NCBI RefSeq assembly: GCF_003254465.1 | Contig: NZ_QDFI01000013.1 | Coordinates: 1-64,000, forward strand | Length of the DNA: 64,000 bases | Source: Meridianimarinicoccus zhengii | GTDB lineage: Bacteria > Pseudomonadota > Alphaproteobacteria > Rhodobacterales > Rhodobacteraceae | Reading direction: 5' to 3' | Shown here: positions 38,536 to 49,753 of the stretch, piece after piece | How positions within the stretch are numbered: the first letter of the stretch is position 1 | Layout of the letters: each line of letters starts with the position of its first letter | Translations under genes and position numbers: made by a program | The notes under the pieces: model-generated | The model's input: the letters and a program-made list of their open reading frames with translations, nothing else | Database searches by the model: none | Told to the model about the DNA's origin: nothing

Positions 38536-40080
38536 TCAGTGCTGTGCCGCGACCTGAACACCCGAAGCGGCGTCCAGAAGCGCGGTCTGATGGTCCGACA
38601 GAAGCGCCGCGACGGCGGGGCCGGTGATGTCGATGACGAGGCTGGGATACACCCCGAGCAGGATGGTCATGACCACGAGCGGCGCGAAGATCGCGCGCTC
38701 GCGCAGGGTCATGTCGGTGATGGATTTCAGACTTTCCTTGATGAGATCGCCGAACACCACTCGCCGATAGAGCCAGAGCGCATAGGCCGCCGACAGGATC
38801 ACGCCCGTCGTCGCCACCGCCGCGACCCATGTGTTTGCCTGGAACATGCCCATCAGCGTCAGGAATTCGCCCACGAACCCGGACGTGCCCGGCAGCCCCA
38901 CATTGGCCATGGTGAACAGCATGAAGATCAGCGCGTAGGCCGGCATGCGGTTCACCAGCCCGCCATAGGCGTCGATCTCCCGCGTGTGCATCCGGTCGTA
39001 GATCACGCCGACGCACAGGAACAGCGCGCCCGAGATGAAGCCGTGCGACACCATCTGGAAGATCGCGCCATCGAGCCCCTGCTGGTTGATCGAGAAGATG
39101 CCGGCGGTCACGTATCCCATGTGCGCCACGGACGAATAGGCGATCAGCTTCTTCATGTCCGACTGCACCAGCGCCACGAGGGACGTATAGACGATGGCGA
39201 TGGCCGACAGCCACAGGATGAGCGGTGCCAGCAGTTCCGAGGCCACGGGGAACATCGGCAGCGAAAACCGCAGGAAGCCGTAGCCGCCCATCTTCAGCAG
39301 GATCGCCGCCAGAACGACCGACCCGGCGGTCGGCGCCTGCACGTGGGCGTCGGGTAGCCATGTATGGACCGGCCACATGGGCATCTTGACCGCGAAGGAC
39401 GCGAAGAACGCGATCCACAGCAGTGTCTGCATGCCGCCCACGACATGCACGCCCAACAGGTTGAAACTCTCGGAGCCGAAGCTGTGCGTCAGCAGGGTCG
39501 GGATGTCCGTCGTGCCCGCGTCCCACGCCATGGCGATCATCGCCACCAGCATCAGCACGGAGCCGAGGAAGGTATACAGGAAGAACTTGAAGCTCGCGTA
39601 GATGCGGTTCGCCCCGCCCCAGATGCCGATGATGAGGAACATCGGGATCAGACCGGCCTCAAAGAACAGGTAGAACAGCACGAGATCCAGCGCGCAGAAC
39701 ACGCCCAGCATGAGCGTTTCCAGCACAAGGAACGCGATCATGTATTCCTTCACCCGCGTCTTGACTGTCCAGCACGCGGCAATGGTCAGCGGCATCAGGA
39801 ACGTCGTGAGCAGCACGAACAGGACCGAGATCCCGTCCACGCCCATCTTGTAGCGCAGCCCGAGGATCCATTCGCGGTCCTCGACGAACTGGAAATCCGT
39901 GTTGGCGGGGTCGAACCCGGCATAGATGAACAGTGACAGCAGGAAGGTCAGCACCGTCGCGGCCAGCGCCACCCACTTGGCATTGCGCTGCGCATCTTCA
40001 TCCTCGCCCCGCAGGAACAGCGCAAGGATCAGCGCCGCCACCGCGGGCAGGAAGGTGACGATCGACAGAAGGTTTGCCAT
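38536..40080 (-). CDS. nuoM: NADH-quinone oxidoreductase subunit M
   Basis: Antiporter-like subunit, 514 aa. [19 protein letters not shown] and [17 protein letters not shown] carry the proton-channel Lys/His residues, and [17 protein letters not shown] is typical. Its start overlaps the nuoL TAA by one base. Confidence 0.97.
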   Translation of the reverse strand: MANLLSIVTFLPAVAALILALFLRGEDEDAQRNAKWVALAATVLTFLLSLFIYAGFDPANTDFQFVEDREWILGLRYKMGVDGISVLFVLLTTFLMPLTIAACWTVKTRVKEYMIAFLVLETLMLGVFCALDLVLFYLFFEAGLIPMFLIIGIWGGANRIYASFKFFLYTFLGSVLMLVAMIAMAWDAGTTDIPTLLTHSFGSESFNLLGVHVVGGMQTLLWIAFFASFAVKMPMWPVHTWLPDAHVQAPTAGSVVLAAILLKMGGYGFLRFSLPMFPVASELLAPLILWLSAIAIVYTSLVALVQSDMKKLIAYSSVAHMGYVTAGIFSINQQGLDGAIFQMVSHGFISGALFLCVGVIYDRMHTREIDAYGGLVNRMPAYALIFMLFTMANVGLPGTSGFVGEFLTLMGMFQANTWVAAVATTGVILSAAYALWLYRRVVFGDLIKESLKSITDMTLRERAIFAPLVVMTILLGVYPSLVIDITGPAVAALLSDHQTALLDAASGVQVAAQH

Positions 40081-42140
40081 TACTCCGCCCCTCCGGTGAG
40101 CGTCATCAGGGTCAGCAGCACCGCGATCCCGAGGACCATGGCGAAAGCATAGTGGAAGAGATACCCGGACTGCGCCCGCCCCGCGAGCCGCGTGAAGAAC
40201 GGGATGATCCCCATGGCAAGCCCGTTGATCCCGCCGTCGATGGTCGCGCCGTCACCGTATTTCCACAGCAGACGACCCGCCGACTTTGCGGGCCGCACGA
40301 AGAGGAAATCGAAGATCTCGTCGAAATACCACTTGTTGAGCAGGAACTGGTAGAGCGGCCAGTTGGCTGCGGCGACCTTGCCCGGAAGCTCGGGGCGGCG
40401 GATATACATTACCCATGCGAGCCCGAGGCCCAGCACCATCGCAACGAAGGGCGACACCTTCACCCATTTCGGCGCGTGGTGCGCGTCGTCCATGACGTGG
40501 TTGTCGGGGGCCATGTAGATGCCGCCGAATTCGACCGGCCCGTGCGCGGGCGCGGAGTCGGCGCCCTCTGCGGCATGGTCACCGCCCTCTGACGCCTCCA
40601 CGTGGTGGGGGATGCCGAAGAAGTCGTTGACGCTGTCATGGTCGCCAAAGAACGAGTTGTACCAGACCATCCCCGCCAGCACCGACCCGACCGCCAGCAC
40701 ACCCAGCGGGATCAGCATCACGCGCGGGCTTTCATGGGCATGATCGTGGGTGTGGTGGTCGCCCCGCGGCGCGCCGTAGAAGGTCAGGAAGATCAGCCGC
40801 CAGCTGTAGAAGCTGGTCATGGCCGCGGCGATCACCAGCATCCAGAACGCATAGTCCGCAGCCCCGTTCGTTCCCGCCCACGCGCTTTCGATTACCGCAT
40901 CCTTGGACAGGAACCCGGCGAACCCGATATGGGTAAGCGGAATGCCGACGCCCGTGATGGCCAGCGTACCGATCATCATGGCGGCGAAGGTCAGGGGGAT
41001 CTTTTTGCGCAGCCCGCCATAGTTCCGCATGTCCTGCTCGTGGTGCATCGCGTGGATGACCGACCCCGCGCCAAGAAACAGCATTGCCTTGAAAAAGGCA
41101 TGCGTCAGAAGGTGGAACATCGCCACCGAGTAGACGCCCACACCGGCCGCGACGAACATGTAACCGAGCTGCGAGCAGGTCGAATAGGCGATGACGCGCT
41201 TGATGTCGTTCTGCACCAGCCCCACGGTCGCCGCGAAGAACGCGGTCGTCGCCCCGAGGAACGTCACGAAGGTCATCGCGTTGGGTGCGAATTCCATGAT
41301 CGGCGACATGCGGCAAACAAGGAATACGCCCGCCGTGACCATCGTGGCTGCGTGGATCAGCGCCGACACCGGGGTCGGGCCTTCCATCGCGTCGGGCAAC
41401 CATGTGTGCAGGAAGAGTTGCGCCGACTTGCCCATCGCCCCGATGAACAGCAGGAACGCCACGATTTCCGATGCCGTCCAGTCGCGCCACAGGAAGAACA
41501 GTTGCGTTTCCGCCAGTTCCGGCCCGGCCGCGAATACCACGTCGAAATTGATGCTGTCCGTCAGGAAGAACAGCGCGAAAATCCCCAGCGCGAAGCCGAA
41601 ATCGCCGATCCGGTTGACCACGAAGGCCTTGATGGCAGCCGCGTTGGCCGACGGCTTGCGGTAGTAGAACCCGATCAGCAGGTAGGACGCGACGCCCACG
41701 CCTTCCCAGCCGAAGAACATCTGCACGAGGTTGTCCGACGTCACCAGCATCAGCATGGCGAAGGTGAAGAACGACAGATAGGCGAAGAAGCGCGGCTTGT
41801 AGACCTCGCCCTCGCGCCATTGCGGGTCGTGGTCCATGTAGCCGAAGCTGTAGAGATGCACGAGCGCGGACACGGTCGTGACCACGATCAACATGATCGC
41901 CGTCAGCCGGTCGAGCCGGATACCCCATGAAGTACTAAGCGAGCCGCTTTCGATCCAGCGCAACAGGTCGATGGTCCGCGTGGTGCCGTCGAAGCCGATG
42001 AACACCACCCAGGACAGCAGGCAGGCCAGGAACAGCAGGCCCGTGGTGACATACATCGCGGCCTGTTCGCCAATGAATTTCCAGCCGAAGCCACAGATCA
42101 GCGCGCCGACCAGCGGGGCGAAAAGGATGATCGTTTCCAT
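40080..42140 (-). CDS. nuoL: NADH-quinone oxidoreductase subunit L
   Basis: Largest antiporter-like subunit, 686 aa. [26 protein letters not shown] is the central proton-channel block, and the long C-terminal part includes the lateral helix HL. Between residues about 445 and 530 it has a His/Asp/Glu-rich insertion ([10 protein letters not shown] and [17 protein letters not shown]), probably a cytoplasmic or periplasmic loop of unknown role. Starts 5 bases after nuoK. Confidence 0.96.
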   Translation of the reverse strand: METIILFAPLVGALICGFGWKFIGEQAAMYVTTGLLFLACLLSWVVFIGFDGTTRTIDLLRWIESGSLSTSWGIRLDRLTAIMLIVVTTVSALVHLYSFGYMDHDPQWREGEVYKPRFFAYLSFFTFAMLMLVTSDNLVQMFFGWEGVGVASYLLIGFYYRKPSANAAAIKAFVVNRIGDFGFALGIFALFFLTDSINFDVVFAAGPELAETQLFFLWRDWTASEIVAFLLFIGAMGKSAQLFLHTWLPDAMEGPTPVSALIHAATMVTAGVFLVCRMSPIMEFAPNAMTFVTFLGATTAFFAATVGLVQNDIKRVIAYSTCSQLGYMFVAAGVGVYSVAMFHLLTHAFFKAMLFLGAGSVIHAMHHEQDMRNYGGLRKKIPLTFAAMMIGTLAITGVGIPLTHIGFAGFLSKDAVIESAWAGTNGAADYAFWMLVIAAAMTSFYSWRLIFLTFYGAPRGDHHTHDHAHESPRVMLIPLGVLAVGSVLAGMVWYNSFFGDHDSVNDFFGIPHHVEASEGGDHAAEGADSAPAHGPVEFGGIYMAPDNHVMDDAHHAPKWVKVSPFVAMVLGLGLAWVMYIRRPELPGKVAAANWPLYQFLLNKWYFDEIFDFLFVRPAKSAGRLLWKYGDGATIDGGINGLAMGIIPFFTRLAGRAQSGYLFHYAFAMVLGIAVLLTLMTLTGGAE

Positions 42141-42145
42141 GCGCC

Positions 42146-42451
42146 TCAGCCCTTCATGTTGTTCACGTCCTCGACCGCGATCGTTCCGCGGTTGCGGAAG
42201 AAGCAGACGAGGATGGCAAGGCCGATCGCGGCCTCGGCGGCGGCGACGGTCAGCACGAACAGGGTGAAGACCTGCCCGGTCAGATCGCCGAGATGGCTGG
42301 AGAACGCCACGAGGTTGATGTTGACCGCCAGCAGGATCAGTTCGATCGACATCAGGATGATGATGACGTTCTTGCGGTTCAGGAACAGCCCGAAGATGCC
42401 GATCACGAACAGCGTCGCCGCCACCGCGAGATAGTGTTCAAGTCCAATCAT
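42146..42451 (-). CDS. nuoK: NADH-quinone oxidoreductase subunit K
   Basis: Three-helix membrane subunit, 101 aa. [17 protein letters not shown] and [21 protein letters not shown] carry the two conserved membrane glutamates. Standard length. A 54-base spacer separates it from nuoJ. Confidence 0.97.
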   Translation of the reverse strand: MIGLEHYLAVAATLFVIGIFGLFLNRKNVIIILMSIELILLAVNINLVAFSSHLGDLTGQVFTLFVLTVAAAEAAIGLAILVCFFRNRGTIAVEDVNNMKG

Positions 42452-42505
42452 CCATGTCCCTCCGGGTCTTTGGCCCGTGTCGTCGTTATTCGATGCGCCG
42501 CGCGG

Positions 42506-43120
42506 TCAGAGACCCTGCCCGGGCTTCACGTCCTTGAGTTCCATCGCCTTGGCCGGGTCGCGGTACATCTGCGCCAGCACGTCCTGACGCTTGATGTCCG
42601 CGCGGTGGCGCAGGGTCAGTACGATGGCGCCGATCATGGCCACCAGCAGGATCAGGCCGGCCAGTTGAAACAAAAGGAAGTAGCGGTCGTAGATCAGCAT
42701 CCCCAGCGCCGCGGTGTTGTGCAGTTCTTCCGGCGCGGGTGTGACGTTGGCGCGCAGGTCCATCGCGTCTGGTGCGACCTGCCAGACCCCGAAGGCCAGC
42801 GACAACTGCATCAGGATCACGATCCCGATCAGCAGCGCAATGGGGATGTATTTCGCCATTTCCGCCTTCAACTCGGCGAAATTCACGTCGAGCATCATCA
42901 CCACGAACAGGAACAGCACCGCAACCGCGCCCACATAGACGATCACCAGAAGCATCGCGACGAATTCGGCCCCGAGCAGGACAAACAGACCGGCCGAGGA
43001 CAGGAAGGCGAGGATCAGCCACAACACGGAATGCACGGGGTTGCGCGCGATCACGGTGAACAGCCCCCCGGCGATGACCCCGATGGCGAAGGCGTAGAAG
43101 GCGATGGCGGCGACGGTCAT
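42506..43120 (-). CDS. nuoJ: NADH-quinone oxidoreductase subunit J
   Basis: Five-helix membrane subunit, 204 aa. [15 protein letters not shown] and [23 protein letters not shown] are the conserved blocks, including the pi-bulge helix. The C-terminal 40 residues are polar. Follows nuoI by 21 bases. Confidence 0.97.
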   Translation of the reverse strand: MTVAAIAFYAFAIGVIAGGLFTVIARNPVHSVLWLILAFLSSAGLFVLLGAEFVAMLLVIVYVGAVAVLFLFVVMMLDVNFAELKAEMAKYIPIALLIGIVILMQLSLAFGVWQVAPDAMDLRANVTPAPEELHNTAALGMLIYDRYFLLFQLAGLILLVAMIGAIVLTLRHRADIKRQDVLAQMYRDPAKAMELKDVKPGQGL

Positions 43121-43141
43121 GGGTGTTCCTCCGGGCCGGAT

Positions 43142-43636
43142 TCAGCGATAGGGCGCGTCGATTTCGAGATTGCGGGCGATCTCGGCTTCCCAGCGGTCGC
43201 CGTTCTCCAGAAGCTTGGCCTTGTTGTAGAACAGCTCCTCGCGGGTTTCGGCGGAGAATTCGAAATTCGGCCCCTCGACGATGGCATCCACCGGGCAGGC
43301 TTCCTGGCAGAAGCCGCAATAGATGCACTTGGTCATGTCGATGTCGTAGCGCGTTGTGCGACGCGACCCGTCCTCGCGCGGTTCGGCGTCGATGGTGATG
43401 GCCTGCGCCGGACAGATCGCCTCGCACAGCTTGCACGCGATGCAGCGCTCCTCGCCGTTGGGATAGCGGCGCAGGGCGTGCTCGCCCCGGAACCGGGGCG
43501 ACAGCGGCCCTTTTTCATGGGGATAGTTCACCGTGGCCTTGGGCGCGAGGAAGTATTTCATCCCCAGACGCAGACCATGGATGAAATCCTGCATCAGGAA
43601 ATACTTGCCCGCGCGGGTCCAGTCGATTGCCGTCAT
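43142..43636 (-). CDS. nuoI: NADH-quinone oxidoreductase subunit I
   Basis: Peripheral ferredoxin-like subunit, 164 aa, with two [4Fe-4S] sets: C65-C68-C71 plus C75, and C104-C107-C110 plus C114. It carries electrons to the N2 cluster in NuoB. Start 43636 ([10 protein letters not shown]) has GGGAGG upstream; the longer frame overlaps nuoH and is rejected. One base after the nuoH stop. Confidence 0.96.
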   Translation of the reverse strand: MTAIDWTRAGKYFLMQDFIHGLRLGMKYFLAPKATVNYPHEKGPLSPRFRGEHALRRYPNGEERCIACKLCEAICPAQAITIDAEPREDGSRRTTRYDIDMTKCIYCGFCQEACPVDAIVEGPNFEFSAETREELFYNKAKLLENGDRWEAEIARNLEIDAPYR

Positions 43637-43637
43637 G

Positions 43638-44675
43638 TCAGCCTCCCACGGCCCAGCGGGCGTAAGCGCCGCCGAACAGTTCGAATTTCGCAAGGAATGC
43701 CACGATCACGACCCAGGCGAGCGACATGGGCAGGAAAACCTTCCAGCCGATCCGCATCAACTGGTCGTAGCGATAGCGCGGCACCACCGCCTTCACCATG
43801 GCGAAGAGGAAGAAGAACACCGCCATCTTGCCGACCATCCAGATCGGCCCGTCAGGGAGGCCGGGGATGGGCGACAGCCAGCCGCCGAAGAACAAGAGGC
43901 TCATCAACGCACACATCAGGAAGATGGCGATGTATTCGCCGGCCATGAACAGCAGGAACGGCGTGGACGAGTATTCTACCTGGTAGCCCGCCACGAGTTC
44001 GGATTCCGCCTCCGGCAGGTCGAAAGGCGGGCGGTTCGTTTCCGCCAGCGCCGACACGAAGAACAGCACCACCATGGGCAGATGCGGCAGCCAGTACCAG
44101 TTGAAGAACCCGAGGCTGCCGTCCTGTGCGCGCACGATGTCGCCGAAATTCATCGACCCCGTGGAGATGATGACACCCACGATGATCAGCCCGATGGACA
44201 CTTCGTAAGAGATCATCTGCGCCGCGGATCGCAGGCTCCCGAGAAAGGGGTATTTGGAGTTCGACGCCCAACCGCCCATGATGACGCCGTACACCTCGAG
44301 CGAGGACACGGCGAAGACGAACAGGATGGCCACGTTGATATCGGCCAGCACCCACGTGTCGTTGAACGGGATCACGGCCCACGCGAGCACCGCCAAAACA
44401 AAGCTCGTGAGCGGGGCGAGCATGAACACGGTCCGGTCCGCGCCCGCGGGCACGACGATTTCCTTGACCACGTATTTCAGCGCGTCGGCGACGGTCTGAA
44501 GCAGACCCCATGGGCCCACCACGTTCGGGCCGCGGCGCATCTGCACGGCGGCCCAAATCTTGCGGTCGCCGTAGACGAGGAACAGCAGCGACACCATGAC
44601 GAAGCCAAGCACCGCAAGACATTGGGCGACGATGATGACCCCGATCCCGAGAGTGGTGGCGAAGAAATCAGCCAT
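43638..44675 (-). CDS. nuoH: NADH-quinone oxidoreductase subunit H
   Basis: 345-aa membrane subunit forming much of the quinone chamber. [37 protein letters not shown] and [22 protein letters not shown] are invariant family blocks. Preceded by a 147-base gap after nuoG that may hide a small frame. Confidence 0.97.
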   Translation of the reverse strand: MADFFATTLGIGVIIVAQCLAVLGFVMVSLLFLVYGDRKIWAAVQMRRGPNVVGPWGLLQTVADALKYVVKEIVVPAGADRTVFMLAPLTSFVLAVLAWAVIPFNDTWVLADINVAILFVFAVSSLEVYGVIMGGWASNSKYPFLGSLRSAAQMISYEVSIGLIIVGVIISTGSMNFGDIVRAQDGSLGFFNWYWLPHLPMVVLFFVSALAETNRPPFDLPEAESELVAGYQVEYSSTPFLLFMAGEYIAIFLMCALMSLLFFGGWLSPIPGLPDGPIWMVGKMAVFFFLFAMVKAVVPRYRYDQLMRIGWKVFLPMSLAWVVIVAFLAKFELFGGAYARWAVGG

Positions 44676-44693
44676 GAACGGTGTCCTCCGGTG

Positions 44694-44813
44694 TCAAGGG
44701 ACCGGCCCCGCCGGGCGTGTCCCCGCGGCGCGCCTGTTGGCCGGGGTAAACAGCATGCGCGGGGCGTTTTCCAGCCATCGCGCACGGGCTTGTGCGAAGA
44801 TGTCGCGGTGCAG
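44694..44813 (-). CDS. possible small frame between nuoG and nuoH
   Basis: A 39-codon frame running LHRDIFAQARARWLENAPR and on to a Gly/Pro end, with strongly GC-biased third positions like real genes here. It sits in a 147-base gap in an operon that otherwise wastes little space. It has no ATG, GTG or TTG start: only a CTG at 44813 or an internal ATG. Could be a decayed or CTG-initiated accessory gene, or chance. Confidence 0.25.
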   Translation of the reverse strand: MHRDIFAQARARWLENAPRMLFTPANRRAAGTRPAGPVP

Positions 44814-44822
44814 CGCAGATCA

Positions 44823-46844
44823 TCATTCCGCCGCCATGGGATGGTGGCCGCGGGCGCGTGCCGCGGCGCTCAGTTCCGCCATCAGCGTGGAAGCACGGGC
44901 GATCGGGTTGGTCAGGTAGTGATCGGCCAGAGCATTCACGAGGCGGGCGCTGTCAGGCGCGGCCAGTGGCAGCGGGGCCCAATCGTTGTCTGGCACCGTG
45001 TCGATCTGCGCGAGATGCGGTACCTCGTCCACGAGCGCGCGGCGGAGTGCCGCCAGCGTGTCATAGGGCAACTGGTGGCCGAGCCGCGGCGACAGGGCGC
45101 GCAGGATCGCCCAGTTTTCCTTGGCATCGCCCGGCGGGAATCCGGCGCGCAACGCCAGTTGCGGCCGGCCTTCGGTGTTGACGAAAAGTCCCTGTTCCTC
45201 GGTCCACGCGGCGGCGGGCAGGATGATGTCCGCCCGATGCGCGCCCCGGTCGCCGTGGCTGCCCTGGTAGATCACCGTGGGTCCGGCGGGAATCTCCATC
45301 TCGTCCACGCCAAGGGCATAGACCACTTCGGCCCCGTCGAGCGCGGCATCGACGCCGCCTTCGGTCACGGCACCCGCATCCATCGCGCCCACGCGCCCCG
45401 CGGCGGTGTGCAGCACCAGCAGGCCCGAGCCCGAGCGTTCCGCCATGCGCATCGCCTGGCTCAGCACTGCCGGGCCATCGGGACGGGTCAGCGCGCCCTG
45501 CCCCACGATCACCAGCGTCTTCTTCGCACGCGTCTCTTCGCTGACCTCTTCCTCGGCCATCGACACGAGCGCATCCGGCCCTGCCCCCGCGTGGTAATAG
45601 CCATAAGTCAGATCCACGGCTTCCCCGATCACCGCAATCTCGGCACCTTGCAGCCATGCCTTGCGGATGCGCGCGTTCAGCACCGGTGCCTCGTCCCGCG
45701 GGTTCGTGCCCACGAGGAGGATCATGCGCGCGTCGTCGATATCCGCGATGGACGCCGTCCCGACATAGCCCGAGCGGTTGCCGGCAGGCAGCGCCGCGCC
45801 GTCGGTGCGGCACTCGACCTTGCCGCCCAGGCCTTCGACCAACTGCTTCAGCGCAAAGGCGGCCTCGGTCGGGACCAGATCGCCCACAAGCCCGGCGACG
45901 CGCTTGCCTGACATCGCTTCGGCGGTGGCCGACAATGCCTCCTCCCAGCTTGCGGGGCGCAGCTTGCCGTTCTCGCGGATATAGGGCCTGTCGAGCCGCT
46001 GGCGGCGCAGCCCGTCCCAGACGAAGCGCGACTTGTCGCCCAGCCATTCCTCGTTCACGCCGTCGTGGTTGCGCGGTAGAAAGCGCATGACCTCGCGCCC
46101 CTTGGTGTCCACGCGGATGTTGCTGCACAGCGCATCCATCACGTCGATGCTTTCGGTCTTGGTCAGTTCCCACGGCCGCGCGGTGAAGGCATAGGGTTTC
46201 GACACCAGCGCCCCCACCGGGCACAGGTCGATGATGTTGCCCTGCAGGTTGCTCGACAGCGTCTCGCCCAGGTACGACGTGATCTCGCTATCCTCGCCCC
46301 GGCCGGTCTGGCCCATCTGGCTGATCCCCGCGACCTCGGTCGTGAATCGCACACAGCGCGTGCAGGAAATGCAGCGGGTCATGTGGGTTTCCACGAGCGG
46401 CCCGAGATCGAGGTCCTCCGACGCCCGCTTCGGTTCGCGGTAGCGCGAGAAATCCACACCGTACGCCATCGCCTGGTCCTGCAGGTCGCACTCGCCGCCC
46501 TGGTCGCAGATCGGGCAATCGAGCGGGTGGTTGATGAGCAGGAACTCCATCACGCCCTCGCGGGCCTTCTTGACCATGGGCGAGTTGGTCTTGACCACAG
46601 GCGGCGCACCTTCGGGGCCGGGGCGCAGGTCGCGCACCTGCATGGCGCAGCTCGCCGCAGGTTTGGGCGGGCCGCCTACGACCTCCACGAGACACATCCG
46701 GCAGTTGCCCGCGATGGACAGCCGTTCGTGGTAGCAGAAGCGCGGGATCTCGATCCCCGCTTCCTCGCAGGCCTGGATCAGCGTCATCGCGGGATCGACC
46801 TCGATCTCGCGGTCGTCGATGATGATCTTGCGCAGGTCAGACAT
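44823..46844 (-). CDS. nuoG: NADH-quinone oxidoreductase subunit G
   Basis: 673-aa iron-sulfur subunit of the NADH arm. N-terminal [2Fe-2S] Cys at 37, 48, 51 and 66, then the His-Cys3 and Cys4 4Fe-4S sets ([27 protein letters not shown]), followed by a molybdopterin-oxidoreductase-like domain. Complete. Follows the lipoprotein gene by 55 bases. Confidence 0.96.
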   Translation of the reverse strand: MSDLRKIIIDDREIEVDPAMTLIQACEEAGIEIPRFCYHERLSIAGNCRMCLVEVVGGPPKPAASCAMQVRDLRPGPEGAPPVVKTNSPMVKKAREGVMEFLLINHPLDCPICDQGGECDLQDQAMAYGVDFSRYREPKRASEDLDLGPLVETHMTRCISCTRCVRFTTEVAGISQMGQTGRGEDSEITSYLGETLSSNLQGNIIDLCPVGALVSKPYAFTARPWELTKTESIDVMDALCSNIRVDTKGREVMRFLPRNHDGVNEEWLGDKSRFVWDGLRRQRLDRPYIRENGKLRPASWEEALSATAEAMSGKRVAGLVGDLVPTEAAFALKQLVEGLGGKVECRTDGAALPAGNRSGYVGTASIADIDDARMILLVGTNPRDEAPVLNARIRKAWLQGAEIAVIGEAVDLTYGYYHAGAGPDALVSMAEEEVSEETRAKKTLVIVGQGALTRPDGPAVLSQAMRMAERSGSGLLVLHTAAGRVGAMDAGAVTEGGVDAALDGAEVVYALGVDEMEIPAGPTVIYQGSHGDRGAHRADIILPAAAWTEEQGLFVNTEGRPQLALRAGFPPGDAKENWAILRALSPRLGHQLPYDTLAALRRALVDEVPHLAQIDTVPDNDWAPLPLAAPDSARLVNALADHYLTNPIARASTLMAELSAAARARGHHPMAAE

Positions 46845-46899
46845 GGCCCTGTCCTTGTCTCTCTGCCGCGGGTACGGACCCCCGGCACGTGTGAAATTC

Positions 46900-47298
46900 T
46901 CAGCCCGCAGTCAGGAAGGCCCCGATCGCGCTGCCGCGGTCCATCTCGGCACGGGCGGCGGTGCAGGCCGTTGCGGGCGCATCCAGGTCCACCGCGTTCG
47001 CCGCCAGATAGGCCCGCGTGCGTGCCTCGATCGCGCCGGTGTCCAGCGTGTTCGGGAAGGCCGCGATATCGTCGGGGGTGAAGCCCTGGTCGCGCAGCGC
47101 GACGCCCAGATCGCGCGCCCCCGCCCCCATGGCGGACTGGTCCAGCGCCACGGACGGGCAAGCCCCCGCGAGCAGCCGTGCCACCTGCACGTTCGCCGCG
47201 TAATCGGCAAAGGCGGGCGGCGGGGCCATGCGCGGGGCGCAAGCCGCAACCGTCACCGCGATCGTTCCGACAAGCGCGACGCGCTTTGGCCACTTCAT
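46900..47298 (-). CDS. small lipoprotein in the nuo operon (DUF5333-like)
   Basis: 132 aa. N-terminus [20 protein letters not shown] is a lipoprotein signal with a VAAC lipobox, so the mature protein is membrane-anchored. The helical body ([17 protein letters not shown], then Cys in PATACTAAR) resembles DUF5333 proteins that I associate with Rhodobacteraceae. ATG at 47298 overlaps the preceding stop as TGATG; an ATG three codons earlier is an alternative. Role in complex I assembly is only inferred from position. Confidence 0.68.
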   Translation of the reverse strand: MKWPKRVALVGTIAVTVAACAPRMAPPPAFADYAANVQVARLLAGACPSVALDQSAMGAGARDLGVALRDQGFTPDDIAAFPNTLDTGAIEARTRAYLAANAVDLDAPATACTAARAEMDRGSAIGAFLTAG

Positions 47299-47501
47299 CA
47301 CATCCATGGAATACCCACCCAGATCATCAGACCGTGGATGACGCCGACCGGAAAGAAGACCACCCCGATCACCAGCAGGATCCACGCCTGCACCTGTATG
47401 CAGATCACCACATGCGTGATCCAGGCCGCGGCGAACACGAGCGACGCGAGCATCCCGACCGTGCTGCTCAACAGTCCCACCAACGCGTTTATCAGTCCCA
47501 A
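47298..47501 (-). CDS. small two-helix membrane protein in the nuo operon
   Basis: 67 aa with two hydrophobic segments (SSTVGMLASLVFAAAWITHVV and QAWILLVIGVVFFPVGVIHG). No catalytic motif; possible membrane assembly or structural factor. The only start in a normal position is TTG at 47501; a GTG at codon 8 is possible. A 14-codon frame ends 9 bases upstream, so initiation may depend on ribosomes finishing it. Confidence 0.68.
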   Translation of the reverse strand: MGLINALVGLLSSTVGMLASLVFAAAWITHVVICIQVQAWILLVIGVVFFPVGVIHGLMIWVGIPWM

Positions 47502-47536
47502 GCGATATCCAATTCATTGCTCGTCGTATCCGTCAT
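47492..47536 (-). CDS. 14-codon coupled mini-frame after nuoF
   Basis: ATG at 47536 overlaps the nuoF TGA (ATGA) and encodes [14 protein letters not shown], then TGA. It bridges the 31 bases between nuoF and the small membrane protein. Could be a coupling leader peptide. No family. Confidence 0.25.
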   Translation of the reverse strand: MTDTTSNELDIAWD

Positions 47537-48828
47537 TCCGCCGCCACGGCGCTCAGGCGCCCGGTGCGCTTGGCCTTGATGCGGTCCTCGATCTCGTCGC
47601 GGAAGTTGCGGATCAGGCCCTGGATCGGCCAGGCCGCCGCATCGCCAAGCGCACAGATAGTGTGGCCTTCGACCTGCTTGGTCACGTCGAAGAGCATGTC
47701 GACTTCCTCGACCTCCGCCTCGCCGCGCACCAGCCGGTCCATGACGCGCATCATCCAGCCGGTGCCTTCGCGGCAGGGCGTGCACTGCCCGCAGCTTTCA
47801 TGCTTGTAGAACTTGGACAGCCGCCAGATCGCCTTGATGATGTCCGTGTCCTTGTCCATCACGATCACCGCCGCGGTCCCGAGGCTCGATCCGACCTCCT
47901 TCAGCGCGTCGAAATCCATGATGGCGTCGCGGATCTTCTCGCCCCGCACGCACGGCACCGAGGACCCGCCCGGGATCACGGCCTTGAGGTTGTCCCAGCC
48001 GCCGCGCACGCCGCCGCAATGCTTGTCGATCAGTTCCTCGAACGGGATCGACATCGCCTCCTCGACGACGCAGGGGTTGTTGACGTGGCCCGACACCGCG
48101 AAGATCTTCGTGCCCGCGTTGTTCTGGCGTCCGAAGCCCGAGAACCAGTCCGGTCCGCGGCGCAGGATCGTCGGCACCACGGCGATGGATTCCACGTTAT
48201 TCACCGTGGTCGGGCACCCGTAAAGCCCCGCGCCAGCCGGGAAGGGCGGCTTCATGCGGGGCATCCCCTTCTTGCCCTCGAGGCTTTCGATCAGCGCCGT
48301 CTCCTCGCCGCAGATATAGGCCCCTGCGCCATGCGCGAGATAAAGGTCGAAATCCCAGCCCGACCCGGCCGCGTTCTTGCCCAGAAGCCCCGCGTCATAC
48401 GCCTCGTCGATGGCGGCCTGAAGCGCCTCTTTCTCGCGGATGTATTCGCCGCGGATGTAGATGTAGCTGGCATGGGCGCCCATCGCGAAGGATGCGATCA
48501 GGCAGCCCTCGATCAGCGTGTGCGGATCGTGGCGCATGATTTCCCGGTCCTTGCAGGTGCCCGGTTCGGATTCGTCCGCGTTCACCACGAGGTAATGGGG
48601 GCGCCCGTCGCTTTCCTTGGGCATGAAGGACCACTTGAGCCCGGTGGGGAAGCCCGCCCCGCCGCGCCCGCGCAGGCCCGACGCCTTCATCTGGTCCACG
48701 ATCCAGTCGCGGCCCTTCTCGATAATATTCGCGGTGCCGTCCCAGTGCCCGCGCGCCTGTGCGCCGCGCAGGGACCGGTCCTTCATCCCGTAGAGATTCG
48801 TGAAGATACGGTCTTCGTCCTTGAGCAT
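47533..48828 (-). CDS. nuoF: NADH-quinone oxidoreductase subunit F
   Basis: 431-aa NADH- and FMN-binding subunit. [16 protein letters not shown] (NADH), [19 protein letters not shown] (FMN) and the N3 cluster Cys at 346, 349, 352 and 392. Start 48828 (MLKDEDRIF) with GAGGAAAG upstream; an earlier ATG in the preceding gene is rejected. Ten bases after the DUF5337-like gene. Confidence 0.97.
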   Translation of the reverse strand: MLKDEDRIFTNLYGMKDRSLRGAQARGHWDGTANIIEKGRDWIVDQMKASGLRGRGGAGFPTGLKWSFMPKESDGRPHYLVVNADESEPGTCKDREIMRHDPHTLIEGCLIASFAMGAHASYIYIRGEYIREKEALQAAIDEAYDAGLLGKNAAGSGWDFDLYLAHGAGAYICGEETALIESLEGKKGMPRMKPPFPAGAGLYGCPTTVNNVESIAVVPTILRRGPDWFSGFGRQNNAGTKIFAVSGHVNNPCVVEEAMSIPFEELIDKHCGGVRGGWDNLKAVIPGGSSVPCVRGEKIRDAIMDFDALKEVGSSLGTAAVIVMDKDTDIIKAIWRLSKFYKHESCGQCTPCREGTGWMMRVMDRLVRGEAEVEEVDMLFDVTKQVEGHTICALGDAAAWPIQGLIRNFRDEIEDRIKAKRTGRLSAVAAE

Positions 48829-48838
48829 CACACTTTCC

Positions 48839-49081
48839 TCACTCTCCGCCATGCCCGGCGGACTGGCGCGCACGCCAAATCTGGAAGGTCACGACCAGCG
48901 CCCAGAAGAGCGCGGCCAGGGCCGCGAAATCGAACAGGAAGACGAAGCGCACGGGCCAGCCCATGGCCGCCCCCAGCGCTTGCGCCCCCAGCCACAGGAT
49001 GGCGGTGCCCGCCATCACACCCGCGGCCAAACGCGCCTTGCGCGCGAGCATCGGGTCCTGCGCATGGGGACGCGCCGCCAT
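48839..49081 (-). CDS. DUF5337-like small membrane protein
   Basis: 80 aa with two membrane helices: [20 protein letters not shown] and [19 protein letters not shown]-like. It ends with a basic QIWRARQ segment. I recognise the pattern as DUF5337, found between nuoE and nuoF in Rhodobacteraceae. No known function; position suggests assembly or stabilisation of complex I. Confidence 0.75.
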   Translation of the reverse strand: MAARPHAQDPMLARKARLAAGVMAGTAILWLGAQALGAAMGWPVRFVFLFDFAALAALFWALVVTFQIWRARQSAGHGGE

Positions 49082-49084
49082 CGC

Positions 49085-49663
49085 TCAGCCTTCCGCCGCC
49101 AGCGTCTTGGCCTGGCTGACCCAGTCGTCGCGGCTGACACGGCCCTTGAAACCGGTCAGGTTCTCGTCGACCCAGGCGACCTCGTCCTCAGTCCATGCGG
49201 CAATCTGGTCGAAATGATAGAATCCCATGGAATGGAGCAGTTCTTCCAGCTTGGGTCCTACACCCTTGATCTGCTTCAGATCGTCCGGTGACCCGTCGCG
49301 CGCCGCCGAAAGCGTGGCCGGCGCGGTGCCCACGGGGGCGGTGTCTTTGGCGGCGGATGCCGCCTTCGCTGCCGGCGCCTTGGAGCCTGCCGACGTGCCG
49401 GCCGCCTTTGCAGAGGTGGTCGACGGCGCGGATCTGGACGGGATGTTGCCGGGGCCGCGCGGCGGCTCCAGCGTGCCGCGCATCAGAAGCCACATGGCGA
49501 CCGCCACCACCACGCCGACAGTACCGCCGATCGCAAGCGCGGCGACCAGTCCCTTGGCGAACACCACCATCATCAGCACCGTGGCCACCACGGCGACCAT
49601 CGCCGCGAACATGGCCGTTTCCGCCAGTACCGCGCCTGCTTTCCGTTCGATCCGCATCGTCAT
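49085..49663 (-). CDS. membrane-anchored helix-hairpin-helix protein
   Basis: 192 aa. Two hydrophobic helices at the N-terminus (AMFAAMVAVVATVLMMVVFA, VAALAIGGTVGVVVAVAMWLL), an Ala/Ser/Lys-rich linker (about 70-120), then a HhH domain: DDLKQIKGVGPKLEELLHSMGFYHFDQIA. Similar domains occur as C-terminal extensions of NuoE in relatives. A role in nucleic acid binding is not proven; the domain may be a protein interface here. Confidence 0.78.
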   Translation of the reverse strand: MTMRIERKAGAVLAETAMFAAMVAVVATVLMMVVFAKGLVAALAIGGTVGVVVAVAMWLLMRGTLEPPRGPGNIPSRSAPSTTSAKAAGTSAGSKAPAAKAASAAKDTAPVGTAPATLSAARDGSPDDLKQIKGVGPKLEELLHSMGFYHFDQIAAWTEDEVAWVDENLTGFKGRVSRDDWVSQAKTLAAEG

Positions 49664-49684
49664 TCTCCCTGTCCGTCGTTCTGC

Positions 49685-49702
49685 CTGGGGTTTCGTCCCC
49701 AG
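49685..49702. other. intra-operon hairpin between nuoE and the HhH gene
   Basis: CTGGGG, a 6-base loop and CCCCAG form a perfect 6-bp stem in the 90-base nuoE-downstream gap. No T-run follows, so it is more likely an mRNA stability or processing element than a terminator. Confidence 0.4.
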
Positions 49703-49753
49703 CGCAGTCTAACGTCCGCGCACCCGTCTGTCTTGCCCGTCCGCGTCGGCGCG

